Shown piece after piece: positions 1-6,735 of a stretch of 64,000 nt of DNA. This DNA is from Halostella litorea (GTDB lineage: Archaea > Halobacteriota > Halobacteria > Halobacteriales > Natronoarchaeaceae). The stretch covers positions 496,001-560,000 of the forward strand of contig NZ_SJER01000001.1 in NCBI RefSeq assembly GCF_004785955.1, read 5' to 3'. The position numbers and the translations under genes are program-made. The notes under the pieces are model-generated. The model saw nothing but the letters and a program-made list of their open reading frames with translations, was not told where the DNA came from and did no database searches. Every line of letters starts with the position of its first letter. Within the stretch, counting starts at the first letter, position 1.

Positions 1-94
1 TACACCACGGGCAGTCTCTCACGACGCCGTCGACGCCACAGACGCGGGCGTACTTCGAGCTGACTTCCTCGCCGCAGGAGCGACAGGTAGGCAC
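1..94 (-). CDS. Small zinc-finger protein, partial (runs off the left edge)
   Basis: The minus-strand frame opens with GTG at 94 and stays open to the window edge, giving 31 residues. They hold a CRSC pair (Cys4/Cys7), a cysteine near residue 19 and a CPWC pair (Cys28/Cys31), a treble-clef or ribbon-like zinc-binding layout. Similar very small CxxC proteins that begin MPxCxxCG are common in haloarchaeal viruses and integrated elements (family knowledge). It lies 1 nt downstream of the ribbon-helix-helix gene's stop and is probably cotranscribed with it. The 3' part is outside the window, so length and function cannot be judged. Confidence 0.6.
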   Translation of the reverse strand, partial: MPTCRSCGEEVSSKYARVCGVDGVVRDCPWC

Positions 95-95
95 G

Positions 96-605
96 CTAAT
101 CGGCCTCCGTAGCCTGTCGCTGGCCGTTCTCGTCCTCGACCTTCCGGTACTTCCACTGCTTCGGGTCGGCGCACTTCGGCTTGACCCGTACAGCCACCTC
201 GGAGTTGAGATTCCGTCCGAAGACACCGCTGCACTGGATGCGGACGTACCCGCGTTTTTCGAGCGGGCGGAGCGCCCCGACGAGGTCGTTCTTGCTGTAC
301 CGTGTGTCCTCGGCGACCATGCCACCCTTGACCCGCAGGTTCAGGATGAGCTTCTGGTTGGCGTGGCGGAGGCAGGCTCGGTACAGTTCGGACAGGTCCT
401 CGCGCTCGGGCCAGTACTCGCCGCCCACGTCGCGGGTTACATCGCCGTGTTCGTCGAGGATGTCGTCGACGGCACCTCGAAGCAGCTGAGCGCGGGACGT
501 GTCGAGTTCGTCGGCCACCTCGTCGAGCGCGTCGCACTTCGACTCGTCGACGCGGAACTTCACCTGCTTGCGACGGTCGCCCTCCTCGTGGATCTGCTTA
601 CTCAC
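96..605 (-). CDS. Ribbon-helix-helix / winged-helix DNA-binding protein of the integrated element
   Basis: 169 aa from a GTG start at 605. Residues 10-55 look like a ribbon-helix-helix fold: a short basic strand (KQVKFRVDE) followed by two helices (DALDEVADEL, SRAQLLRGAVDDIL). Residues 75-140 resemble a small winged-helix module (YSKNDLVGALRPLEKRGYVRI). This is probably a transcription factor encoded by the element, though it could be a partition or copy-control protein. The upstream region holds three GGTACC palindromes spaced exactly 11 bp apart (645-674), a plausible autoregulatory operator. Function is inferred from fold pattern and context only. Confidence 0.65.
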   Translation of the reverse strand: MSKQIHEEGDRRKQVKFRVDESKCDALDEVADELDTSRAQLLRGAVDDILDEHGDVTRDVGGEYWPEREDLSELYRACLRHANQKLILNLRVKGGMVAEDTRYSKNDLVGALRPLEKRGYVRIQCSGVFGRNLNSEVAVRVKPKCADPKQWKYRKVEDENGQRQATEAD

Positions 606-644
606 GGCGACCCCCTCCGTTTCCCTTAGCTTTGCTTACAGGAG

Positions 645-674
645 TGGTACCATTCTGGTACCGCGGTGGTACCA
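645..674 (-). promoter_or_regulatory. Phased GGTACC operator-like array
   Basis: TGGTACC occurs at 645, 656 and 667, giving an exact 11-bp period, about one helical turn. A fourth GGTACC lies at 724-729, 56 bp after the third core, close to five further turns. The block begins 40 nt upstream of the start codon of the ribbon-helix-helix gene. Tandem palindromes on one helical face are typical of cooperatively bound RHH operators, so autoregulation is the natural reading. The binding itself is inference. Confidence 0.55.
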
Positions 675-803
675 CTGTGAAACCACGGGACGGAGAACGG
701 ACTGCCCCCATGATCGCAACGTGGGTACCATACCCCCCAGGGGGTTGCGGTAGGGGTTCGTGCGCGCTCCCGGGCGTGCCCGCGGGCGAGGCGGCGGCCG
801 TAG

Positions 804-977
804 TTATCGGTCGACGGTGTACACTTCGGCCCAGAGATACGCGACACCGATGCCGGAGTAGAGGAGTCCCAGGGCAGTTGGAATCCACTCGGACTGAGCG
901 GCGAAGGCTCCTGCTTGAATGAGCCCAAGAGCGACCATCGCCAGTCCGATGAAGGTCTTGAGCCGGGACCGTTTCAT
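804..977 (-). CDS. Small two-helix membrane protein (57 aa)
   Basis: ATG at 977 to TAA at 804. The peptide has a short basic N-terminus (MKRSRLK) and two hydrophobic stretches, about residues 8-27 (FIGLAMVALGLIQAGAF) and 33-50 (PTALGLLYSGIGVAYLW), joined by a short polar turn, then an acidic tail. This is a clean two-TM layout. It lies between the SWIM-domain gene and the RHH gene on the same strand, so it is probably part of the same element. Small membrane proteins of this type are frequent in haloarchaeal mobile elements. I do not recognise a specific family. Confidence 0.55.
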   Translation of the reverse strand: MKRSRLKTFIGLAMVALGLIQAGAFAAQSEWIPTALGLLYSGIGVAYLWAEVYTVDR

Positions 978-1021
978 ACCTGACCGATGGGCAACTCTGG
1001 TGATAAGTACCGATCATCGAA

Positions 1022-1414
1022 CTATCTGCCACCGTTCTCACCCCCAACGGAGAGCCACCACGGCGGCGAGAGGTGCGTCCGTCCGGTGTCGAGGTCGGTC
1101 ACTGCGAGGTCCGAGCGGACCCACCGCCACCAGCACGAAGCGACGTGAGCGCACCAGCCGCGGTAGTGGTAGCCGTCACAGTCGCACTCGGCGCGTAGCG
1201 TGCCGTCGTAGATGGTGAACAGCACACGGTGGGGTTCTCCCTCGTCAAGAAGCACGACCCGCTCAGCGGCCGAGACTGGCCCGCCAGCGTCGGCCTCCTC
1301 CTGGGCGCGCCGCCAGGATGCCGACAGGGTCCAGTCCTCGGGGAACGTCAGCTGGTCGGGCTCGCCGAGCTTGCGCTCCAACTTCGCGGCCGCCTGGTCG
1401 ACGGCCTTGCTCAT
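1022..1414 (-). CDS. SWIM-type zinc-finger protein
   Basis: 130 aa from ATG at 1414, which overlaps the upstream stop as ATGA, the reason for choosing this start over an in-frame one further upstream. Near residues 80-98 it carries a CxC-x(n)-CxH core (CDCDGYHYRGWCAHV), the zinc-binding signature of SWIM domains, which bind DNA or protein. The first half has no recognisable enzymatic motif. SWIM proteins of this size are common near haloarchaeal integrated elements. It is probably cotranscribed with the preceding small zinc-ribbon gene. Confidence 0.7.
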   Translation of the reverse strand: MSKAVDQAAAKLERKLGEPDQLTFPEDWTLSASWRRAQEEADAGGPVSAAERVVLLDEGEPHRVLFTIYDGTLRAECDCDGYHYRGWCAHVASCWWRWVRSDLAVTDLDTGRTHLSPPWWLSVGGENGGR

Positions 1415-1614
1415 AGCGGCACCTCGCTCGTCTTCGTGAGGCACCCACGGAGCTGGTCGGACTCACCGCCGCCGAACTCGTAGGTCCCGACGCGGCTGCA
1501 GATCTCGCACTCGTACTCCTCCCAGTGGCGGCCGTCCCGGTCCGGATCGCTCCCGTCTGTAACCCGGACTGGCCCACCGCACTGACACCGGAGGGTCACA
1601 GCGACCACCCCCAA
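1411..1614 (-). CDS. Small zinc-ribbon protein (67 aa)
   Basis: The ATG at 1614 opens a 67-aa protein with two CxC/CxxC-type knuckles, CQC near residue 10 and CEIC near residue 36, and a further cysteine near residue 58. This fits a zinc-ribbon-like fold. Its stop overlaps the start of the SWIM gene by 4 nt, so the two are translationally coupled. It is the first gene of the leftward element operon, with an AT-rich promoter-like stretch (about 1661-1674) between it and the tRNA. Specific function unknown. Confidence 0.6.
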   Translation of the reverse strand: MGVVAVTLRCQCGGPVRVTDGSDPDRDGRHWEEYECEICSRVGTYEFGGGESDQLRGCLTKTSEVPL

Positions 1615-1678
1615 ACCGAGAAACCAGAGGGTTCAGGTGTACCTCGGTGCCGTTGTGCGAAAGTGATTAAATTTCGAG

Positions 1679-1749
1679 TGGGACCGCCGTGATTCGAACA
1701 CGGGTCCAACGCACCCCATGCGCAGAGGATACCACTACCCCACGGTCCC
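1679..1749 (-). tRNA. tRNA-Pro (GGG)
   Basis: The minus strand folds as a cloverleaf. The 7-bp acceptor stem GGGACCG/CGGTCCC is perfect and is followed by discriminator A; CCA is not encoded. The T-arm is CCGTG-TTCGAAT-CACGG and the D-loop contains AGTGGTA. The anticodon loop ATGGGGT has U33, anticodon GGG and G37, as expected for proline. The anticodon stem is weak, with three Watson-Crick pairs, one G-U and one U-U. Its 3' end faces the element-like genes at 1-1620, so it is a likely integration site. Confidence 0.85.
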
Positions 1750-1790
1750 GCGAGTGAAGCGAGGACCGTCGCACAATTAAGCGCTTCGTT

Positions 1791-2810
1791 TCAACCCCGC
1801 CACCGGAGGGCGGTCGCGGCCCAGGTGTACCCCGTCCCGGCCGCGACGAAGCAGACGACGTCGCCGGGTTCGACCCGACCGCGGGACAGGCCCTCGTCGA
1901 GCGCGAGCACCTGGTCGACGCTCTGGACGTGGCCGTAGTCGTCGAGGTAGTAGCCGTCGGTCTCCGGGTCGAGCCCCATCTCCTCGAAGTAGTAGTCGTG
2001 GAACGACCGCTTGACGTGAGTGAGCGCGACGAAGTCGACGTCGGCGCGGGCGAGGCCGGAGCGCTCCAGCGCCTCGTCGGTCACGTCGAGGAAGTTGGGT
2101 AGGGAGACGGGCGCGAGCCGTTCCTTCATCCCGTCGGGGTCGGGCACGTTGAGCGCGTGCTCGCCGGCGGCGACGGTGTCCTCGCTGGGCGGGTTGCGCG
2201 TCCCGCCGGCGGGCATCACCACGTCGCGGGAGAAGGAGCCGTCGGTGACCGCGCCGCTGCCGAGCACCGCCGCCCGCGAGCGGTCGCCGGCGTCGCGCTC
2301 GACGACCATCGCCGACGCGCCGCTGCCGAAGTTGAACATGAACGAGGAGTCACCGTTGCCGTAGTCGACCAGGTCCTCCTCGCGGCTGGCCGCGACCAGC
2401 AGCGCCGAGTCGACGTCGCCGGCGGCGATCTGGGCGCGGACCTGCCGGAGCGCGACCGGCGCGCCGGCACACAGCGTGTAGCTCTCGGTGGCGTAGGCCG
2501 ACGCCGCGCCGAGGCGCTCGGCGACGTCGGCGGCGGCGCTCCAGACGACGAAGTCCTTGAACTCGCTGCCGTGGTACAGCACCAGGTCCAGGTCCGCCGC
2601 GTCGCGGCCGGCGTCGGCGAGCGCGTCCTCGGCGGCGGCGACGCACATGTCCGTCGGGTGGTCCGCCTCGGGCGGACAGACCCGCTTCTCGCGGATGCCC
2701 ATCTTCTCGACGACCACCTCCTCCGGGACGCCGCTGCGCTCGGCGATCTCCGCGCCGGTGATCCGCTCGTCGGGGACGTAGCGGCCGTAGCCGGTGAGCG
2801 AGACGGTCAT
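1791..2810 (-). CDS. 3-oxoacyl-ACP synthase III (KAS III)-like condensing enzyme
   Basis: 339 aa from ATG at 2810, which overlaps the livM stop as ATGA (an ATG 3 codons earlier is possible). It has the thiolase fold of FabH/HMG-CoA-synthase-like enzymes. The nucleophilic cysteine is Cys114 (YTLCAGAP) and the catalytic His is near 265 (LTHVK). The third position, Asn in FabH (NTSAAS), is replaced by a YGHVQS motif. Such proteins make or break C-C bonds on acyl-thioesters. As the last gene of a Liv-type transport operon beside thiolase, OB-fold and CoA-ligase genes, it more likely acts on the imported compound's CoA ester than in fatty-acid synthesis, which haloarchaea do not use as a major lipid route. 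Confidence 0.8.
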   Translation of the reverse strand: MTVSLTGYGRYVPDERITGAEIAERSGVPEEVVVEKMGIREKRVCPPEADHPTDMCVAAAEDALADAGRDAADLDLVLYHGSEFKDFVVWSAAADVAERLGAASAYATESYTLCAGAPVALRQVRAQIAAGDVDSALLVAASREEDLVDYGNGDSSFMFNFGSGASAMVVERDAGDRSRAAVLGSGAVTDGSFSRDVVMPAGGTRNPPSEDTVAAGEHALNVPDPDGMKERLAPVSLPNFLDVTDEALERSGLARADVDFVALTHVKRSFHDYYFEEMGLDPETDGYYLDDYGHVQSVDQVLALDEGLSRGRVEPGDVVCFVAAGTGYTWAATALRWRG

Positions 2811-4222
2811 CGCCGCCACCCCCGGACGCGCGAGCGGACGCGGTCGGGCAGGCGGTCCGCGACGTGGCCGCCGAGGCGGTCCCGGAGCGTGCCGAGGATG
2901 CCGCGGGGCACGTAGAGGACGAACAGGATGAACACGACCCCGAGGTAGAGGTCGGCCCGGCCGTCGACGAACACGTTGATCAGTTCGGCGACGCTGACGC
3001 CGCCGACCTCCGCCGCGAGCGTGCCCTCGCCGAGCACGTCCCGGAGGTAGCGGGCGATCCCGTCGCTCTCGGTGGTCAAGATACCCTCCACGGACGCGTT
3101 GAACAGGTAGCCGTACAGCGGCCCGGCGAGCGTGCCGAGGCCGCCGACGATGGAGGCCAGCAGCGCGTCGGCGGTGACAAAGAGGTCGAACGTGTTCACC
3201 GGCGCGACCGAGCGGCGGTAGCCGGCAAACAGCGCGCCGGCGACCCCCGCGAAGAAGCCGCTGATCGCGAAGGCGGCGAGCTTGAACCGGAACACGTCGT
3301 AGCCGACCGCCCGCGCGCGCTCCTCGTTCTCCCGGACCGCGATCATCACGCGGCCGAACGGCGAGTGGACGATCCGCTGCATGCAGAGATACGAGAGGAG
3401 CACGACCAGCCCCACGCCGTAGTAGGAGCCGGCCGCGGCGCTCAGTTCGACGCCGAGGCCGGGGACCGTGCCGAGGCTGTCCCGGACCAGCCGGCCGAGT
3501 TCGATCTGGAGCGCGTCGACGCCGGGCACGCCGACGGCGAAGGCGTCGACGCCCGCGCCGACGCTCGCGCCGTCGCGGGGGTTGCCGCTCACGCGGTCCC
3601 AGTTCCGGATGAACACGTGGGCCACCTCGGCGAAGCCGAGCGTGATCATGGCGAAGTAGACGCCCGAGAGCCGGAACGACACCGCGCCGACCGCCAGCGC
3701 GATGACGACGGCGAGCAGGCCGGCGGCGAACAGCAACACCATGAACGGCGTCTCCGCCCCCAGCAGCGGCAGCTTCTCGGTCGCCGCGAGGACGACCAGG
3801 TACGCGCCGGTGCCGTAGAACAGCGAGTGGCCGAAGGAGAGGTAGCCGGTGTAGCCGCTGATGAAGTCGAAGCTCATCGCGAACAGGCCGACGTACAGCA
3901 CCGTGACCATCACGTCGGCCCCCGGCAGGAGCACGTCGAACTCGCTGCCGAGCGGCGTCCGGACCAGCGTCGCGTACAGCACCGGGTAGACCGCGAGGAA
4001 CGCCACCACCGCGATGTGGACCGCGTGGTCGGCGACCAGCCGGCGGACGGACGCGCCGCCGACGGTGAAGCCGGACGCCGCCGACTCGGCGGTCGCGTCG
4101 GCGGCCGCGGCGTCGGCCGTCTCCGTACCACCGCCGTCGGCGGCCGCCGAGGCGGTCCCCGCTTCCCCGTCGTCGGTGGCCGACGGCCCCGTGCCGCCGG
4201 CCGGGTCGGTGGGGTCGCTAAT
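2807..4222 (-). CDS. livM: Liv-type ABC transporter permease LivM
   Basis: Integral-membrane permease of a branched-chain-amino-acid-type ABC importer. It shows about ten hydrophobic segments, the LivM hallmark GYTGYLSFGHSLFYGTGAYL, and the cytoplasmic coupling motif VRENEERARAVGYDVFRFKL. The first ordinary start is GTG at 4009, but that codon lies inside the first membrane segment (HIAVVAFLAVYPVLYATLV). The frame is open upstream to 4222 through an acidic Ala/Asp/Gly/Thr-rich tail and reaches an ATT that overlaps the livH stop (ATTAG). The first residues after it (SDPTD) look like a normal haloarchaeal N-terminus. I therefore place the start at 4222, with 4009 as the conservative alternative. 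Confidence 0.85.
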   Translation of the reverse strand: MSDPTDPAGGTGPSATDDGEAGTASAAADGGGTETADAAAADATAESAASGFTVGGASVRRLVADHAVHIAVVAFLAVYPVLYATLVRTPLGSEFDVLLPGADVMVTVLYVGLFAMSFDFISGYTGYLSFGHSLFYGTGAYLVVLAATEKLPLLGAETPFMVLLFAAGLLAVVIALAVGAVSFRLSGVYFAMITLGFAEVAHVFIRNWDRVSGNPRDGASVGAGVDAFAVGVPGVDALQIELGRLVRDSLGTVPGLGVELSAAAGSYYGVGLVVLLSYLCMQRIVHSPFGRVMIAVRENEERARAVGYDVFRFKLAAFAISGFFAGVAGALFAGYRRSVAPVNTFDLFVTADALLASIVGGLGTLAGPLYGYLFNASVEGILTTESDGIARYLRDVLGEGTLAAEVGGVSVAELINVFVDGRADLYLGVVFILFVLYVPRGILGTLRDRLGGHVADRLPDRVRSRVRGWRR

Positions 4223-5222
4223 GGCCGCCCACCTCCGCGACGCCGAACAGGCCTTGCGGCCTGACGATCAGCACGCCGACGAGCACGAGGAACGACACCA
4301 TCTCGGGGAGGCCGGCGAACGCGACGTGGTCGTTGACGAACAGCCAGGTGGCGACGGCGTCGGTCAGTCCGACGATGCCGGCCGCGGCCACCGTGCCCCG
4401 GAACGAGCCGAGGCCGCCGATGATCACGACGACGAACGCGACCAGCAGCGTCTCGACGCCGAGCGGGACGCTCGCGCCGAAGCGCGGGTCCCACATCAGC
4501 ACGACGCCGGCGACGCCGGCAAGCCCCGCGCCGACGCCGAACACGACGGTGAACGCCCGCCGCACGTCGACGCCGAGCGCGCGGGTCATCTCGGGGTCCT
4601 CACTGCCGGCGCGGATGTACAGCCCGTACCGCGTCCGGGTGAGGAACGCCCAGATGGCCGCGACGGCCGCCACGCCGAGCAGCCCCTCGAACAGGTACAG
4701 GCCCCGCGTGGTGACGCCGGCGACGGTGTACCACTCCGCGAGGAAGTCCGGCGCGGTGCCGAAGGCCGCCTGCCAGTCGGTCCGTGGCTGGAGGCCGTTC
4801 AGTTCGACCGCGATGCGGACCAGTTCGTCCAGCACCAGCACGATCCCGAACGTCAGCAGGATCTGGAACAGCGGCGCGCGGTCGTACAGTGGCCGGATGA
4901 GCGTCATCTCGACCGCCCCGCCCAGTATCGTCAGCACCGCGAACGTCGCCGCGATGGCGACGAAGAAAAGCGCCAGCCGGGTCGGGCCGCCGGCGCCGCC
5001 CGACACCAGCGCCACCATGATCGCGCCGCCGAGGTACGCGCCGAACATCGTCAGCGAGCCGTGGGCGAAGTTCAGCACGCCCATCAGCCCGAAGATGAGC
5101 GAGAGGCCGCTTGCGATCATGACGTACAGCGCCGACTTCGAGAACGCGCCGAGGAAGATTCCGGCCAGCGTCGTCGGGTCGAGCAGGTCGACGAGCACGT
5201 CGACGATGGCGACCCCGGTCAT
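4218..5222 (-). CDS. livH: Liv-type ABC transporter permease LivH
   Basis: 334 aa from ATG at 5222, which overlaps the livF stop as ATGA. It is a polytopic membrane protein with the LivH signature SGLSLIFGLMGVLNFAHGSLTMFGAYLG near the N-terminus and a conserved coupling region (SEDPEMTRALGVDVRRAF). It forms the heterodimeric channel with LivM. The 5-nt overlap with livM indicates a single polycistronic, translationally coupled transcript. Substrate specificity is set by the lipoprotein encoded at 6735-8081 and cannot be read from the permease. Confidence 0.9.
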   Translation of the reverse strand: MTGVAIVDVLVDLLDPTTLAGIFLGAFSKSALYVMIASGLSLIFGLMGVLNFAHGSLTMFGAYLGGAIMVALVSGGAGGPTRLALFFVAIAATFAVLTILGGAVEMTLIRPLYDRAPLFQILLTFGIVLVLDELVRIAVELNGLQPRTDWQAAFGTAPDFLAEWYTVAGVTTRGLYLFEGLLGVAAVAAIWAFLTRTRYGLYIRAGSEDPEMTRALGVDVRRAFTVVFGVGAGLAGVAGVVLMWDPRFGASVPLGVETLLVAFVVVIIGGLGSFRGTVAAAGIVGLTDAVATWLFVNDHVAFAGLPEMVSFLVLVGVLIVRPQGLFGVAEVGGH

Positions 5223-5926
5223 GCCGAGAGGTACCTCCGTATCATCTCGTCGTCCCGGGACACCGCGTCCGAGTCGCCGGACTCGACGACCTCGCCGTGG
5301 TCGAGCAGGTAGAACCGGTCGGTGAGGTCCATCGCCAGCGGGAAGTTCTGCTCGACGAGCAGCAGCGTCACGTCGTCGGCGAGCGATTCGAGCGCGTCGA
5401 CCACCTCCTCGACGATGAGCGGGGCCAGGCCCTCCGAGGGCTCGTCGACGAGCAGCAGGTCGTTGTCGCCCACCAGCGCGCGGGCGATGGCGACCATCTG
5501 CTGCTGGCCGCCGCTGAGGTCGCCGGCCTCGCGCCCGCGGTGGTCCCCCAGGGCCGGGAAGGCGTCGAACGCCTCCTCGATGCGGGCCGCCGAGTCGGCG
5601 TCGGGCGGCGTCGCCACCCGGAGGTTCTCCTCGACGGTGAGGTGGCCGAACATCCGGCGCTCCTCGGGCACCCAGCCGACGCCGAGCCGGGCGATGTCGT
5701 GGGTCTCGACGCCGGTGACGTCCTCGCCGTCGATCCGGACGGTCCCCTCGCGGGGCGGCGTCAGGCCAAGCACCGACCGGAGCGTCGTCGTCTTGCCGAC
5801 GCCGTTGCGGCCGACCAGCGCGACGTTCTCGCCGGTCTCGACCGCCAGGTCGACCCCCCGGAGGACGTGGCTCTCGCCGTAGTAGCTGTGGACGCCGTCG
5901 AGTTCGAGGGCGGGGGCGTCGCTCAC
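5219..5926 (-). CDS. livF: Liv-type ABC transporter ATPase LivF
   Basis: 235 aa, GTG start at 5926 within a GTGA overlap with livG. Walker A is GRNGVGKTT (about residues 39-47), the ABC signature LSGGQQQMVAIA, and Walker B LLLVDEPSEG, with a following H-loop region. Length and sequence style match LivF, the shorter of the two ATPases in branched-chain-amino-acid-type importers. It drives uptake on the cytoplasmic face of LivH/LivM together with LivG. Confidence 0.92.
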   Translation of the reverse strand: MSDAPALELDGVHSYYGESHVLRGVDLAVETGENVALVGRNGVGKTTTLRSVLGLTPPREGTVRIDGEDVTGVETHDIARLGVGWVPEERRMFGHLTVEENLRVATPPDADSAARIEEAFDAFPALGDHRGREAGDLSGGQQQMVAIARALVGDNDLLLVDEPSEGLAPLIVEEVVDALESLADDVTLLLVEQNFPLAMDLTDRFYLLDHGEVVESGDSDAVSRDDEMIRRYLSA

Positions 5927-6735
5927 GCCGCCTCACCCCCGGCGGTCCGCCCGCCGTCGCCGGCGTCCGCGTCGTCGCCGCCCTCGTAGCCGCCGAGGTA
6001 CGCCTTCCGCACGGCGGGGTCCTCCCGGACCGCCGAAGGCTCGCCGTCGGCGATCAGTTCGCCCTGGTGGAGGACGGCGACGCGGTCGCTGACGTCCATC
6101 ACGACGTCCATGTTGTGCTCGACGAGCAACACGGCGTGGTCGGCGGCGACGTTCCGGATGAGTTCGACCAGCCGGTCGATGGCGTCGCTGGAGACGCCAG
6201 CCGTCGGCTCGTCGAGCAGGAGCACGTCCGGGTCGCCGGCGAGCGCGACGGCGACCTCCAGGTGGCGCTTCTGCCCGTGGGAGAGCGTCTCGGCGGCGGT
6301 GTCGGCCTCGTCGCCGAGGCCGACGCGCTCCAGTATCCCCCGGGCCTCGCGCTCGTACCCCTCGAACGCGCCGACGTTGCGCCAGAGCTTCCAGGCGTCC
6401 CGGCCGCCGTCGGCCTGCGCGGCGACGCGGACGTTCTCCAGCGCCGTCGCCGTCGGGAACACGTTCGTGATCTGGTACGACCGGTGGAGGCCGCGCAGCG
6501 CCATCTCGTGTGGGTCGTCGTCGGTCACGTCGACCCAGTCCCCCTCGGCCTCGCGGTACTCGACGCTTCCCCCGGTCGGGTCGAGCGTCCCCGTCAGCAG
6601 GTTGAAAAACGTCGTCTTCCCCGCGCCGTTGGGGCCGATGAGCGAGCAGAGCTCGTCGGACCCGAGCTCGAAGTCGACGCCGTCGACCGCGGTGAGGCCG
6701 CCGAACCGCTTGGTCAGTCCGCTCGTTCGGAGCAT
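5923..6735 (-). CDS. livG: Liv-type ABC transporter ATPase LivG
   Basis: 270 aa from ATG at 6735, which shares one base with the stop of the binding-protein gene (TAATG). An upstream in-frame ATG is rejected because it lies deep in that gene. Walker A GPNGAGKTT, signature LSHGQKRHLEVA, Walker B VLLLDEPTAG. The insert between Walker A and the signature fits LivG. The C-terminal region is Gly/Asp-rich and probably a flexible tail. It forms the ATPase pair with LivF. Confidence 0.92.
   Translation of the reverse strand: MLRTSGLTKRFGGLTAVDGVDFELGSDELCSLIGPNGAGKTTFFNLLTGTLDPTGGSVEYREAEGDWVDVTDDDPHEMALRGLHRSYQITNVFPTATALENVRVAAQADGGRDAWKLWRNVGAFEGYEREARGILERVGLGDEADTAAETLSHGQKRHLEVAVALAGDPDVLLLDEPTAGVSSDAIDRLVELIRNVAADHAVLLVEHNMDVVMDVSDRVAVLHQGELIADGEPSAVREDPAVRKAYLGGYEGGDDADAGDGGRTAGGEAA

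Noticed and set aside
732-746. Hairpin ACCCCCCAGGGGGT as a terminator
   Set aside because: Short G/C palindrome without a following T-run on either strand. It may be structure between two element genes, but evidence is too weak to annotate.
598-1047. A 149-aa minus-strand frame across the operator region
   Set aside because: It reads through the GGTACC array and overlaps the well-formed two-helix gene (804-977) and the 3' end of the SWIM gene. Composition is not protein-like.
2864-5312. Long plus-strand frames opposite livM, livH and livF
   Set aside because: Low-complexity Glu/Arg/Asp-rich products and no domain. The minus strand encodes well-conserved transporter proteins with ATGA overlaps.
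4218-5936. A single large fused protein containing LivH
   Set aside because: The N-terminal 240 residues are the off-frame shadow of livF. Only the part from ATG 5222 is real LivH.
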